From assembly GCA_937910305.1 (NCBI GenBank), contig CALEPS010000134.1:1-27089 (forward strand): a DNA stretch of 27,089 nucleotides, written 5' to 3'. The notes under the pieces were generated by a model. That model searched no databases. It worked only from the letters and a program-made list of their open reading frames with translations, and had not been told where the DNA came from. The position numbers and the translations under genes were made by a program. Position 1 is the stretch's first letter. Each line of letters begins with the position of its first letter. This document shows, piece by piece, positions 1 to 6,500 of this stretch. The stretch is from an uncultured Bacteroidales bacterium. GTDB lineage: Bacteria; Bacteroidota; Bacteroidia; Bacteroidales; Paludibacteraceae.

Positions 1-55
1 GGCAGAGAGAGGGCGCAGAGAGAGAGACAGCATCGCCGATGGTACTGCACTGCGG
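1..55 (+). repeat. Terminal inverted repeat, left copy
   Basis: Bases 1-55 are identical to the reverse complement of 27035-27089, and the match stops abruptly at base 56. The outer 30 bases are purine-rich GA repeats; the inner part is 5S-like (see 33-86). A 55-bp exact match at both ends is what a de Bruijn assembly with k=55 leaves where a contig ends on a branching repeat, so the true genomic repeat probably extends outside the window. Confidence 0.9.
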
Positions 56-86
56 AATATTGTGGGAGAGGAGGTAGCCGCCACTT
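33..86 (+). repeat. 5S rRNA 3'-domain-like fragment A
   Basis: The segment carries CGCCGATGGTACTGC at 34-48 and GAGGTAGCCGCC near 71-82. These are the order and near-sequence of the 3' half of Bacteroidales 5S rRNA, as I recall it. The 5' half of a 5S gene is absent: purine-rich GA sequence lies where the CCGAACAGAGAAG region should be. It is therefore a remnant or 5S-derived repeat, not an intact rRNA gene. Related fragments lie at 258-280 and in the 26.6-27.1 kb cluster. Confidence 0.65.
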
Positions 87-472
87 TCGGAGACACCGAG
101 GATTTATTCCCCGAGGGCTCTTTTCGCGGACATTACCCAATGTACACGAGCTCAAACACAGTTTGGCTAAAGGTACTTGGGTATGCTCCGCTCTCCCCAA
201 GAATTGAAAATTATTGGGGACCCCGCACAAATGAAATTTGTGTTGTGTCGCTACGCGCCACCGGCTACCTACTCTCCATTTTTTTGCCTCTCCATTAATC
301 TGTCCGTCAAAAAAATGTCGAAACGCAGTGACGACCACAAGACGTGAACGAAGTGAACACCTTATTAGGGGGATAAAAATAAATACCCAAGAGAGAAAAA
401 ACAATATGTCAAAGATCGCCGCGCGCTTACGCACACCTTATTAAAAGGAAAGAGAAAACCAGCCAAAAGCAA
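87..472. other. Gene-free left edge with serial hairpins
   Basis: No convincing gene is seen. The stretch holds consecutive inverted repeats: a CCCCAA/TTGGGG hairpin at 195-219 with an inner AATT/AATT stem, and CACAAAT(gaa)ATTTGTG at 226-242. A minus-strand 5S-tail-like segment (GGAGAGTAGGTAGCC) lies near 265-280, facing the plus-strand fragment at 33-86. Bases 183-224 share a CTCCGCTCTCCCCA plus TTGGGgACCCCG skeleton with 3029-3082. The motif ACACCTTATTA occurs near 357 and 434. No clear terminator for the minus-strand gene ending at 473 was found. Confidence 0.5.
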
Positions 473-919
473 CTAATGGAAGTGCCTATAGAGCCACCAT
501 GCAAGGCGGAGAAGGAGAGCAATGAGGACAAGGATCGCAAAGGCTGTGCAGTACTTGTAAAAGGACGGGACATAACGGACTGGGATGGTTTCTGTGCGGG
601 TTGATTCCAAAAGGACAGTGTCGGTGCGGATGACCTCTTTCTCGCGCCAACGCGTGTGCCACTCATGCACCAGCAGGGTATCTACCCTGCACGGTGCGGA
701 AGTGGGATCGGGCACATTGTTTGATCCTCCAAGTTTATACACAACCGCCGTACTATCATGGAGATAGATGCTGTCGCGGTGGAAATGGGCGGAGAGTTGC
801 TGGCGGGTATCAGTCGAGGTCAAGCTGTGCTCCACCGAACAGGCAGGCAAGAGCATGAGCACTACTGCAATGCTCGGTATAGAAACGGTCCGGAGTAGTA
901 ATCTCAATGTAGTGTTCAT
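473..919 (-). CDS. Small lipoprotein with C-terminal membrane helix, possible u-spanin-like protein
   Basis: The product is 148 residues from the ATG at 919, which has an AGAAG just upstream. A TTG start at 946 would add nine residues. The N-terminus is a lipoprotein signal ending in LLPAC (Cys27 in this frame). A polar stretch of charged heptad-like segments (RDSIYLHDS, REKEVIRTDT) follows, and the last 28 residues form one hydrophobic helix (about AFAILVLIALLLRLAWWLY). A lipid anchor at one end and a membrane helix at the other is the topology of unimolecular spanins, which fuse inner and outer membranes in phage lysis. Similar short proteins occur in Bacteroidota phage-like loci, from memory. 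It overlaps the DUF5675 gene upstream by about 110 bases in another frame, recalling the embedded Rz/Rz1 arrangement. The spanin role is inference; a structural lipoprotein is possible. Confidence 0.6.
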   Translation of the reverse strand: MNTTLRLLLRTVSIPSIAVVLMLLPACSVEHSLTSTDTRQQLSAHFHRDSIYLHDSTAVVYKLGGSNNVPDPTSAPCRVDTLLVHEWHTRWREKEVIRTDTVLLESTRTETIPVRYVPSFYKYCTAFAILVLIALLLRLAWWLYRHFH

Positions 920-1175
920 CTTCTGGGTGTTTTTGAAGTTTGGCAATCAGGTCCTGTTCGAACGTCCGTGAATGGAAGAGCGTTGTGCCGGAAAGTTGCC
1001 CGACAAGGATGCAACCGGCGGTGTCTTTGACCGTATTGCCGGCATGGATACGGATGCCCTCGAAGCCCGGGACATAGTTCACCTGTGGGAGCACGCGACC
1101 GAAATGCGGGGATTTGGTCAGCGTCAGTTTGTACCACCCGAGAGGGATAGCATAAAAATTGCTTAAATAGTTCAA
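810..1175 (-). CDS. DUF5675 family protein, N-terminally shortened
   Basis: The 121-residue frame contains the family core: AIPLGWYKLTLTKSP, then VPGFEGIRIHAGNT, DTAGCILVG, and a closing HYIEI strand. The histidine in RIH and the cysteine in GC resemble an L,D-transpeptidase-like active site, but activity is unproven for the family. DUF5675 proteins are usually about 130-160 residues and begin with strands leading to a TLED motif. Here those roughly 35 residues are missing: the frame opens at a TTG directly before the AIP motif, and no TLED-encoding sequence lies in the 180 bp to the next gene. The gene thus looks 5'-truncated and may be a remnant. The last 25 or so residues lie beyond the family core and overlap the downstream lipoprotein gene. 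In Bacteroidota it is commonly near phage or mobile lysis genes. Confidence 0.7.
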   Translation of the reverse strand: MNYLSNFYAIPLGWYKLTLTKSPHFGRVLPQVNYVPGFEGIRIHAGNTVKDTAGCILVGQLSGTTLFHSRTFEQDLIAKLQKHPEDEHYIEITTPDRFYTEHCSSAHALACLFGGAQLDLD

Positions 1176-1209
1176 AATTGCTCAAAATAAATATAAAAAA
1201 CACCTTTTT

Positions 1210-1241
1210 CTTGCATATATCGAAATAAAGTAGTACCTTTG
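1210..1241 (+). promoter_or_regulatory. Promoter of the gene at 1354
   Basis: A perfect Bacteroidota -7 box TACCTTTG (1234-1241) lies 20 bp after CTTG (1210-1213). The spacer begins CATATATC, as in the promoter at 1705-1736 and, with one change, the one at 26506-26537. Transcription would start about 1248. Confidence 0.75.
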
Positions 1242-1263
1242 CGCTGTTTTTCTGCTGTCAACT

Positions 1264-1333
1264 ACGGCAAAAAGACGGCAAAAGGACGGTAACAAGACGG
1301 CATCGGAAGCCGACAACACCCTGACAACACCCT
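1264..1333 (+). repeat. Two runs of 11-nt tandem repeats in a leader
   Basis: ACGGCAAAAAG-type units begin at 1264, 1275, 1286 and (partial) 1297. After a short gap GACAACACCCT is repeated exactly at 1312-1322 and 1323-1333. Both runs have an 11-nt period, about one helical turn, and lie between the promoter and the start codon at 1354. Confidence 0.85.
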
Positions 1334-1353
1334 AACGAAAACCTTACAACGCT

Positions 1354-1686
1354 ATGGCAAAAGCAGAACTTGAAGTACCCTTCGCCGCCATTAATGGCAG
1401 GCTTGACCGTGCAGATGAAATCTATTTCTGCACCCGTTTCGGCAGGACAGTCGTATCGCACTATCCAAAGCACAAAAACCCGAAGAAGATCACGCCACAC
1501 CAACGCGATTTGTCTTCCAATTTCGCACAGGCAGTCAATCAGGCGAAAATAGAATTGGCAGACCCCGAACGAAAAACCTACTGGCAACAGCGTTTTGAAG
1601 AGCAGAAAAAGACAGCGAAGAAACCATACATCATCCTCCGTAATTTTGTAATTGCAGAAATCACCCGCCAAAACGCTCAAAATTAG
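1354..1686 (+). CDS. Conserved-looking small protein of unknown function, 110 residues
   Basis: The frame opens MAKAELEVPF and ends RQNAQN. It is soluble and basic, with no signal peptide or membrane segment. A strand-rich first third (VPFAAINGRLD, IYFCTRFGRTVVSHY) is followed by a helical part with LADPERKTYWQQRFEEQKK. The start ATG follows a promoter at 1210-1241 and about 105 nt of leader made largely of 11-nt repeats, so it is clearly set up for expression. The opening resembles short Bacteroidales proteins of the MAK..L.IPF..I.G type that I recall but cannot name; no function is assigned. It is transcribed away from the DUF5675/lipoprotein pair. The reverse-strand reading frame across it is a shadow. 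Confidence 0.8.
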   Translation: MAKAELEVPFAAINGRLDRADEIYFCTRFGRTVVSHYPKHKNPKKITPHQRDLSSNFAQAVNQAKIELADPERKTYWQQRFEEQKKTAKKPYIILRNFVIAEITRQNAQN

Positions 1687-1704
1687 CAAAAAAGCCAAGA
1701 ATTA

Positions 1705-1736
1705 TTTGCATATATCAGAATTTATTACTACCTTTG
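1705..1736 (+). promoter_or_regulatory. Promoter upstream of the structured leader
   Basis: TTTG (1705-1708), a 20-bp spacer beginning CATATATCAG, and a perfect -7 box TACCTTTG (1729-1736). It most likely drives the leader and the secreted protein at 2106. Confidence 0.75.
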
Positions 1737-1832
1737 CACCGTCATTTGAGAATGACCGCTGGCTCCGACAGCGTAAAAAAGCGGTGACATATTGAATAAT
1801 TTTCGCGTTTGCGATTTATTAGACCTCTGGAA

Positions 1833-1922
1833 TGTAGGAAGTTTCAAAGTGTGTCTATAATAAGTCGGAAGCGTCCATAGTGTATATGGGCGTGACTTAT
1901 CGACACATGGGCATTTCCTACA
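1833..1922 (+). ncRNA. 90-nt stacked hairpin in a leader, candidate regulatory RNA
   Basis: Four nested stems stack on one axis. TGTAGGAA (1833-1840) pairs with TTCCTACA (1915-1922), GTGTGTC (1849-1855) with GACACAT (1902-1908), ATAAGTC (1860-1866) with GACTTAT (1894-1900), and CCATA (1875-1879) with TATGG (1885-1889). Internal loops separate them. It lies about 95 nt after the likely transcription start. I do not recognise a known riboswitch class. A cis-regulatory leader, a small RNA or a MITE-like inverted repeat are all possible. Confidence 0.6.
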
Positions 1923-2105
1923 GCCTCAGAGGGATAAGGAAACGCTCATATTTTTTTATTGTTTCCTTTCTCATAACTCGCAGACGGCTCGATAGAGAAC
2001 CGTCACTCTCCAAACGGGGCAAGACCTGCGAAGCCGCAAGAACAGGGTTACTTAATTTTAATCTTAAACCCGATGCTCGATGGGATATAAGTGAGCAAAA
2101 GAAAA

Positions 2106-2441
2106 ATGAAAAAGTATCTATTAATTGCTTTTGCTGTTTTAGGAATTGCTGTAGCAAGTTATGCTCAGTATGGTAGATGTCAAGTTACTGGCAATGTAGA
2201 ACCAACAATGAGTAGCAGTGGTTCTTCGTTATACGTCACTTGCCAAAATTACAACAATTACATGGTGAATGTAACCGTGGCTATAGTTGTTGTGGATAAA
2301 AATGGCGATTCTTGCGCCAAAGACAGAACAATTGTTATTCCTGCAAATAGCAGCAAAAAAGTTGAAGTAACAACATGTTCTGGAGCATCTGCTGATGCTA
2401 ATAATAGTTCTGTGAGAATTTCTGTCTCAAAATGTGATTAA
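2106..2441 (+). CDS. Small secreted cysteine-containing protein of unknown function
   Basis: The product is 111 residues. The start is placed at the ATG at 2106 because it opens a clean signal peptide (MKKYLLIAFAVLGIAVASYAQ, cut near SYA/Q); an ATG at 2091 would add five residues. The mature part, about 90 residues, is beta-rich and serine/asparagine-rich, with five or so cysteines that could pair (GRCQV, YVTCQN, DSCAKD, TTCSG, SKCD). It is likely periplasmic or exported. Codon use is clearly AT-richer than in the giant genes, which suggests separate origin or transfer. It has its own promoter, a long structured leader and a strong terminator, so it is a single-gene unit. No family is recognised. 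Confidence 0.85.
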   Translation: MKKYLLIAFAVLGIAVASYAQYGRCQVTGNVEPTMSSSGSSLYVTCQNYNNYMVNVTVAIVVVDKNGDSCAKDRTIVIPANSSKKVEVTTCSGASADANNSSVRISVSKCD

Positions 2442-2477
2442 TTAATCTTTCTTGATTTTGAGAATGAGTATCAGATT

Positions 2478-2504
2478 GTCCGAGCTAATCACTCGGGCTT
2501 TTTT
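2478..2504 (+). terminator. Intrinsic terminator of the secreted-protein gene
   Basis: GTCCGAG (2478-2484) pairs with CTCGGGC (2492-2498) around a seven-base loop, followed by six T. It lies 37 bp after the stop codon at 2441. Confidence 0.9.
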
Positions 2505-2513
2505 ATGCCGTAT

Positions 2514-2638
2514 AAGGAGTTCTTATCTCGCTTTGGCTCAAACGATTACTTCTATGTCCTTGCAGCGGTGAAGGCTGCTGCGGACTCGCGCGCCGCACTT
2601 ACTCCTCATACCGTTCCCCGGACGATTTTCGGTGCGGC
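2514..2638. ncRNA. Structured repeat element, copy 1 (cf. 26716-26808)
   Basis: About 95 bp match the element at 26716-26808. Shared stems are AAGGAGT (2514-2520) with ACTCCT (2601-2606), GCAGC with GCTGC (2562-2578), GTTC with GGAC (about 2613-2623), and GCCGCAC (2592-2598) with GTGCGGC (2632-2638). In the other copy the last stem is GGCGCAC/GTGCGCC, so the second base pair has changed on both sides. This copy also has about 30 extra nt after AAGGAGTTCT, flanked by TTCT on both sides. The strand is uncertain because the stems are symmetric; a weak minus-strand promoter lies at 2901-2908. Confidence 0.6.
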
Positions 2639-2880
2639 TTTATCGCTTCATGGAAGAAATACATGTCAGAGTGTTCGCATACTTTGCCGGACATGGACTC
2701 GATAAGTCCCATAGGTTTAATTCTACTCATAATAATGTTGGTGTTGTGCCAACCCCAACAGACCGCACTTCGTGCTGATAGACCGCTTACGCTGTTAGAC
2801 CGTTGCACTGAAAGACCGATCTACGACCTGAAAGACAACCATGCGGAGTGTCGAAATTGACGGATTAGTACTTTTGTTAA

Positions 2881-2908
2881 CTTGATTTCGAAATCGAGTG
2901 CAAAGATA
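2881..2908 (-). promoter_or_regulatory. Weak candidate promoter with palindrome at the start site
   Basis: A minus-strand TATCTTTG at 2908-2901 fits TAnnTTTG, but no TTTG is found 19-21 bp upstream. The palindrome GATTTCGAAATC (2884-2895) would cover the transcription start, as an operator might. Transcription would run into the structured element at 2638-2514. Confidence 0.3.
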
Positions 2909-3028
2909 CGACAAGGGGGATGGTGATTTCCCAGTACTTCCCAATTATGCACAATAAATCCCACTCCTTCGCGTTCGGCTACGAGTGTGCAAAGGTCGAT
3001 ACCGCTCTGCTAAATCGACAGGCAACTC

Positions 3029-3082
3029 ATGCCTCCGCTCTCCCCACCGAACGCACTCCGTTAGCGTTCATTGGGAACCCCG
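3029..3082. repeat. Repeat with variable hairpin, partner of 183-224
   Basis: ATGCcTCCGCTCTCCCCA (3029-3046) and TTGGGaACCCCG match 183-199 and 214-225 with one difference each. The bases between differ but form a hairpin in both: GAACGC/GCGTTC here, CCCCAA/TTGGGG there. Confidence 0.5.
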
Positions 3083-3126
3083 ATAGAGAGGTGGCGCGCG
3101 AGGGTTATATGATACAAGAAAAGGCA

Positions 3127-3315
3127 TTAGTCTATATCAATCGTGAAGGTTTCACAGATAAAACGTACAGCCTTTGGTGGGATCACTTTGGCGTTAGGTT
3201 GGACGCCTAACTTTCGTAATTTATCCTTGTACGGGTGTAACCATTTATATAATGTGCGACGCGACACACCCGCGCAATCCGCTAATTGGGTGTGGGTCAT
3301 AGCTTTGTATTTCAT
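3127..3315 (-). CDS. Small helix-turn-helix DNA-binding protein
   Basis: The product is 62 residues. Residues 6-27 (MTHTQLADCAGVSRRTLYKWL) form a typical helix-turn-helix: a helix with QLA, a turn at AGVS, and a recognition helix RRTLYKWL. The C-terminal part (KLRKLGVQPNAKVIPPKAV) ends in a hydrophobic IC..F segment. Single-domain proteins of this size are frequent near Bacteroidales mobile or fimbrial loci and are taken to be transcription regulators; the target is unknown. A perfect 17-bp palindrome (3334-3350) lies just upstream of the start, and a half-site near 2993, which suggests autoregulation. No recombinase is present to tie it to an integrated element. It ends about 400 bp from the convergent-looking end of the giant-gene operon. 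Confidence 0.75.
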   Translation of the reverse strand: MKYKAMTHTQLADCAGVSRRTLYKWLHPYKDKLRKLGVQPNAKVIPPKAVRFICETFTIDID

Positions 3316-3333
3316 ACTAATTGTTTTTGGAGC

Positions 3334-3350
3334 GGTCGATAGTATCGACC
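3334..3350. promoter_or_regulatory. Candidate operator palindrome
   Basis: GGTCGATA-G-TATCGACC is a perfect inverted repeat with 8-bp arms and a one-base centre, 19 bp upstream of the helix-turn-helix start codon at 3315. One half-site recurs near 2993. Confidence 0.5.
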
Positions 3351-3377
3351 TGAAATTAACGAAGAAAACATATTCAT

Positions 3378-3396
3378 GTCCGCATCAAATGCGGAC
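3378..3396. other. Hairpin
   Basis: GTCCGCAT (3378-3385) and ATGCGGAC (3389-3396) pair perfectly around a three-base loop. It lies upstream of the helix-turn-helix gene; no T-tract follows on either strand, so it is not an obvious terminator. Confidence 0.5.
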
Positions 3397-3465
3397 GCAA
3401 TAGACAAAGTAAGGAACAGGCATCAAGTGGTGGAGCCCTTGCACGCACACAAGGACACAAAGAAA

Positions 3466-3496
3466 GAGGCGAAGCACCGTCAAAGTGCTCCGCCTC
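3466..3496 (-). terminator. Terminator of the downstream giant-gene operon
   Basis: GAGGCG-AGCAC (3466-3477) pairs with GTGCT-CGCCTC (3485-3496), 12 bp with one mismatch. On the minus strand it is followed by TTTCTTTG. It begins 27 bp after the stop codon at 3524. Confidence 0.8.
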
Positions 3497-3523
3497 CCTC
3501 AGATGTAGCCCGAAAGCTATGAT

Positions 3524-6500
3524 TTATTTCTCAGACACTCTCTTGCCCGTCACATCATACATCTCGCCGTTAGGACGGACGATGTACAGAATACCGTTGA
3601 TGAGGATTTTGCGGTATCCGCCAGGCGTAGCAGATGTCTCCACTTCCTCCACGCCTTCTGCTGCGTTGAGTTGGATGGTATAGGGTTCCCACGGCGTACC
3701 AATATGATCATCAGTAACATACGTGAGAGAATTGTCAATCGTGACAAGTTCTCCATCGAGGACGGTTTTGAGACTCATATGTTGCCCTGCTCCCTCACCG
3801 CTGATGACGAGGTAGTATAGTCCTTCTTCATCGGCCCGCACGGCACCTCGGCACTCGTCCTCCACGAAAGCAACTATCTCGCAGGTATCTACTATAGTTT
3901 CTCCGTCTAACAGGCGAATGGTCATCGTCATGTTGCCGGGATAGTTGGCATTTACCATTTTCGCATTTACCATTTTCGCATTTATTCTCATCGGAGCACC
4001 CAAAGTGCCGTTCGGCTGGTAGATATCCGTGGGATAGACGAAACTCTTGGTTACGGTGTCGGTGCTATAATAGAGATAGCCATGCCCGGATTCGAGCGAC
4101 TGCAGCGAGCCTTCCCATACGTTAGTACCATAGATAGAGACGGCCGTCTGAGACTTGATGACATCGCCTTTCCGGGGGTGCATTCCGGCTACCGCACCAG
4201 CCACGCGCTTGGTGGTGAGCGGGGTATAAGGCAACCAGTTCCAACCCGGCTGAATAGTTACCGTCATCGAGTCGCTCGATAACTGCTGACCGAAGATGGC
4301 GAGTTGCGTGTTGAGTACCGCGTTCTCGGTAGCAGGTGTGCGGGTGATCTTCATCTTATACATCGTATTGACAACAGGTCGGAGTGATCCTTTCCATTCC
4401 GCACCGTTGGACTGGATATAGGAGCCGGTATCCTTGAGCAGAATACCCCATCCGTTGTAGTCGGCAAAGAGGATGTCGCAGTATTGCGTCTCAGGACGTA
4501 CACCGAGCGTGATCCAGTTCCAGTTCTCATGTACGGAGATGAGTTGCTCCACATTGTCCGACTTGGTCCAGATAGCGGGTTGGTCGAAGTTACCGAGGAT
4601 GAGATCTTGATGGAAGACGACGGTCGTACTTTGTACTTGGTCACTTGGTACTTTGACCTTCGCATCGGTATAGGCTACACCTTTGGTTGCGTCCCAGATG
4701 CGGAAGGATATGGGTTTACCGCCATCCTTCGTAGCAGTATCTTCTCCGTAGATAGTGAGCGTCACAAAAGCTGCTCCACGCACTTTCTCGGGTTTGGCCA
4801 CGCCTCGACACTCGCCGCCGATAAAGGCAGCTACCATGCTCTCGGGGTTCTCCATGAGGATGCCACTGAGATAGACTTGTCCGATGACGGTCATGTTATG
4901 TACGTAAAGCGTCGGATCAACTGTCCATTCGGGTTCTTCGCCACGCACTTTCATCACGATACGGAGCGGTTCCAGAATCTCGTTGTTGCCTTTCAACCCG
5001 ATGGTCACATCGTAATTACCTACCGGCACATAGGGGGTGACAGCAAAGCGCAGAACCGTCGTCTTTAATGGCATAACTTCAGAGGCTGTTGAAAGTCCAA
5101 AGTCGGAACCGGAAAGACCATTACCATCCACCAGCGTGAGCCACTCGGGCATATGCTCCAAGGTGTAGTATTCAATCTGGCCGCTCTTGTTCTCAATATT
5201 TACATCGAAGGTATAGTCCTCACCATACTTCTTGCTGATGGAAACGGAATCTTTACACCATTTGAGGGTGTTTTGCTGCACGTATGCGGTCCACTTGATG
5301 GGGTTGGACATGTTACCATGCAGGTCGTGAACCTCCGACATGGTGATGTTGAGCGTCGTGCCCTCTATGTCGCGTAGCGATACTTCCGTCTCGGCTATGT
5401 TGATAACCACCTTGCGTTCGGAGGCGACGGGCTGCGCGGTGATGCGCGTCTCGGTGGGTGCGTTCTTGAGCGGCGGTGTGTGCTTGACTGCCATCGCTTC
5501 GACAGCCATCATGTCACCCGCATTGCCGGTATTGGACTGAGGTGCCATGTTCTGTAGGGTCTCGCCTTTGGTCTTGATACCATTGATGGTAGAGTCCTTC
5601 TCGAAAGGATAATACGCTATCAAACCGCGCGAATAGACATCGGAGGTGTCAATGGTATTATACTGATTGCTCAACAGCCGCTCCTCCGAGAGCGTCGCCT
5701 TCCAGATACGGATCTCGTCCACAAAAGAGAACTTGTTTCCTTTGGCAACGGTAAACACAGCCCCTTTCAGTACCGGTACATCCGCTTCGGCAATGACTGC
5801 CGTGCGTTTGCCATCGAGGTAGAAGGAAGCTGCCTGACCGCGCACTACATTGAGAGCTAAATGATGCCACATACCGCCCAGATTCAAGAAATCAGCATGG
5901 GACGCTACCGTCTGAGATTTGGTACCATAGTCCAACACGATATTGTGCAACGAATCGTAGCGCAGGCACAGGCCTTGTGTCTCAAAAACGGTGTCGTAGC
6001 CTATACTGGTCGGCGAATACCACAACTCGATCGCGTAACTGTCGTTCAGACCGGTGCTGATGCGCGATATGTCGAACTGCGCACCGGCAGTGCTGTCTAT
6101 GCGCAAGGCGTAATTGCTATTCTGGATATCCCATGAATCAACCACTTCGAAATCATGCGTGTGACGAGTGTCGGCTGCCACCGTACCATGACCTTCGTTC
6201 ATATGCCAGTAGTTGGTCAGACCATAAGTATAAGTGTCTTTCGACTCATATTTCTCACCGGCTGCTTGCAGCACATCGCGGTAGATATTATAGAGCGCCA
6301 GATCATGGATGTTGGCATTGACAGGTCCGAGGTAGAGGTAGTTGTCCACCGTGTAGTTGGCGCGCTGAATAGCTGTCTCGGAGACGTACTCCTCACTGAA
6401 GAGGCGAACGGTTGTCTCGTCGTACTGCGCGAGCATGCTGAAACTCATGCTTGACGCCTTGTAGTTCAGCGCAATGAAGGTCCACTTATCCATCGGCAGG

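Larger units (their letters stand above)
1687..2105 (+). other. Promoter and long structured leader, no gene
   Basis: The 419 bp between the two plus-strand genes hold a promoter (1705-1736) and about 360 nt of leader before the secreted-protein gene at 2106. Besides the large hairpin at 1833-1922 there are GGAAAC/GTTTCC around a T-rich loop (about 1938-1967) and GACGG/CCGTC around 1982-2003. No open frame with coding character was seen. Confidence 0.6.
2639..3126. other. Gene-poor stretch with repeats and a weak promoter
   Basis: No frame here has convincing coding character. AGACCG followed by 5-9 variable bases and CTG(A/T)(A/T) repeats at 2760, 2780, 2797 and 2813. A near-palindrome CTTGATTTCGAAATCGAG (2881-2898) adjoins a minus-strand -7 box TATCTTTG (2908-2901) that lacks a clear -33 box. 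Bases 3029-3082 share a skeleton with 183-224 around a GAACGC/GCGTTC hairpin. GGTCGATAC near 2993 matches half of the palindrome at 3334-3350. Confidence 0.45.

Noticed and set aside
62..298. Plus-strand 78-codon frame at the left edge, and 26476-26670 and 26714-26923 on the right
   Set aside because: They translate 5S-like fragments and hairpins and show no protein character.
1258..1698. Minus-strand 146-codon frame
   Set aside because: It lies opposite the 1354-1686 gene, which has a promoter and plausible codon use, and it crosses that promoter region's repeats.
2599..2808. Minus-strand 69-codon frame at 2.6-2.8 kb
   Set aside because: It covers the AGACCG repeats and part of the structured element, with no homology or signal recognised.
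2760..2830. CRISPR-like array
   Set aside because: Repeats are only 6 bp plus a few bases, spacing varies from 16 to 20, and there are no cas genes.
4484..5068. Plus-strand 194-codon frame, and other long antisense frames such as 7082-7651 and 16422-17174
   Set aside because: All lie opposite domain-bearing coding sequence of the giants and show no recognisable protein features.
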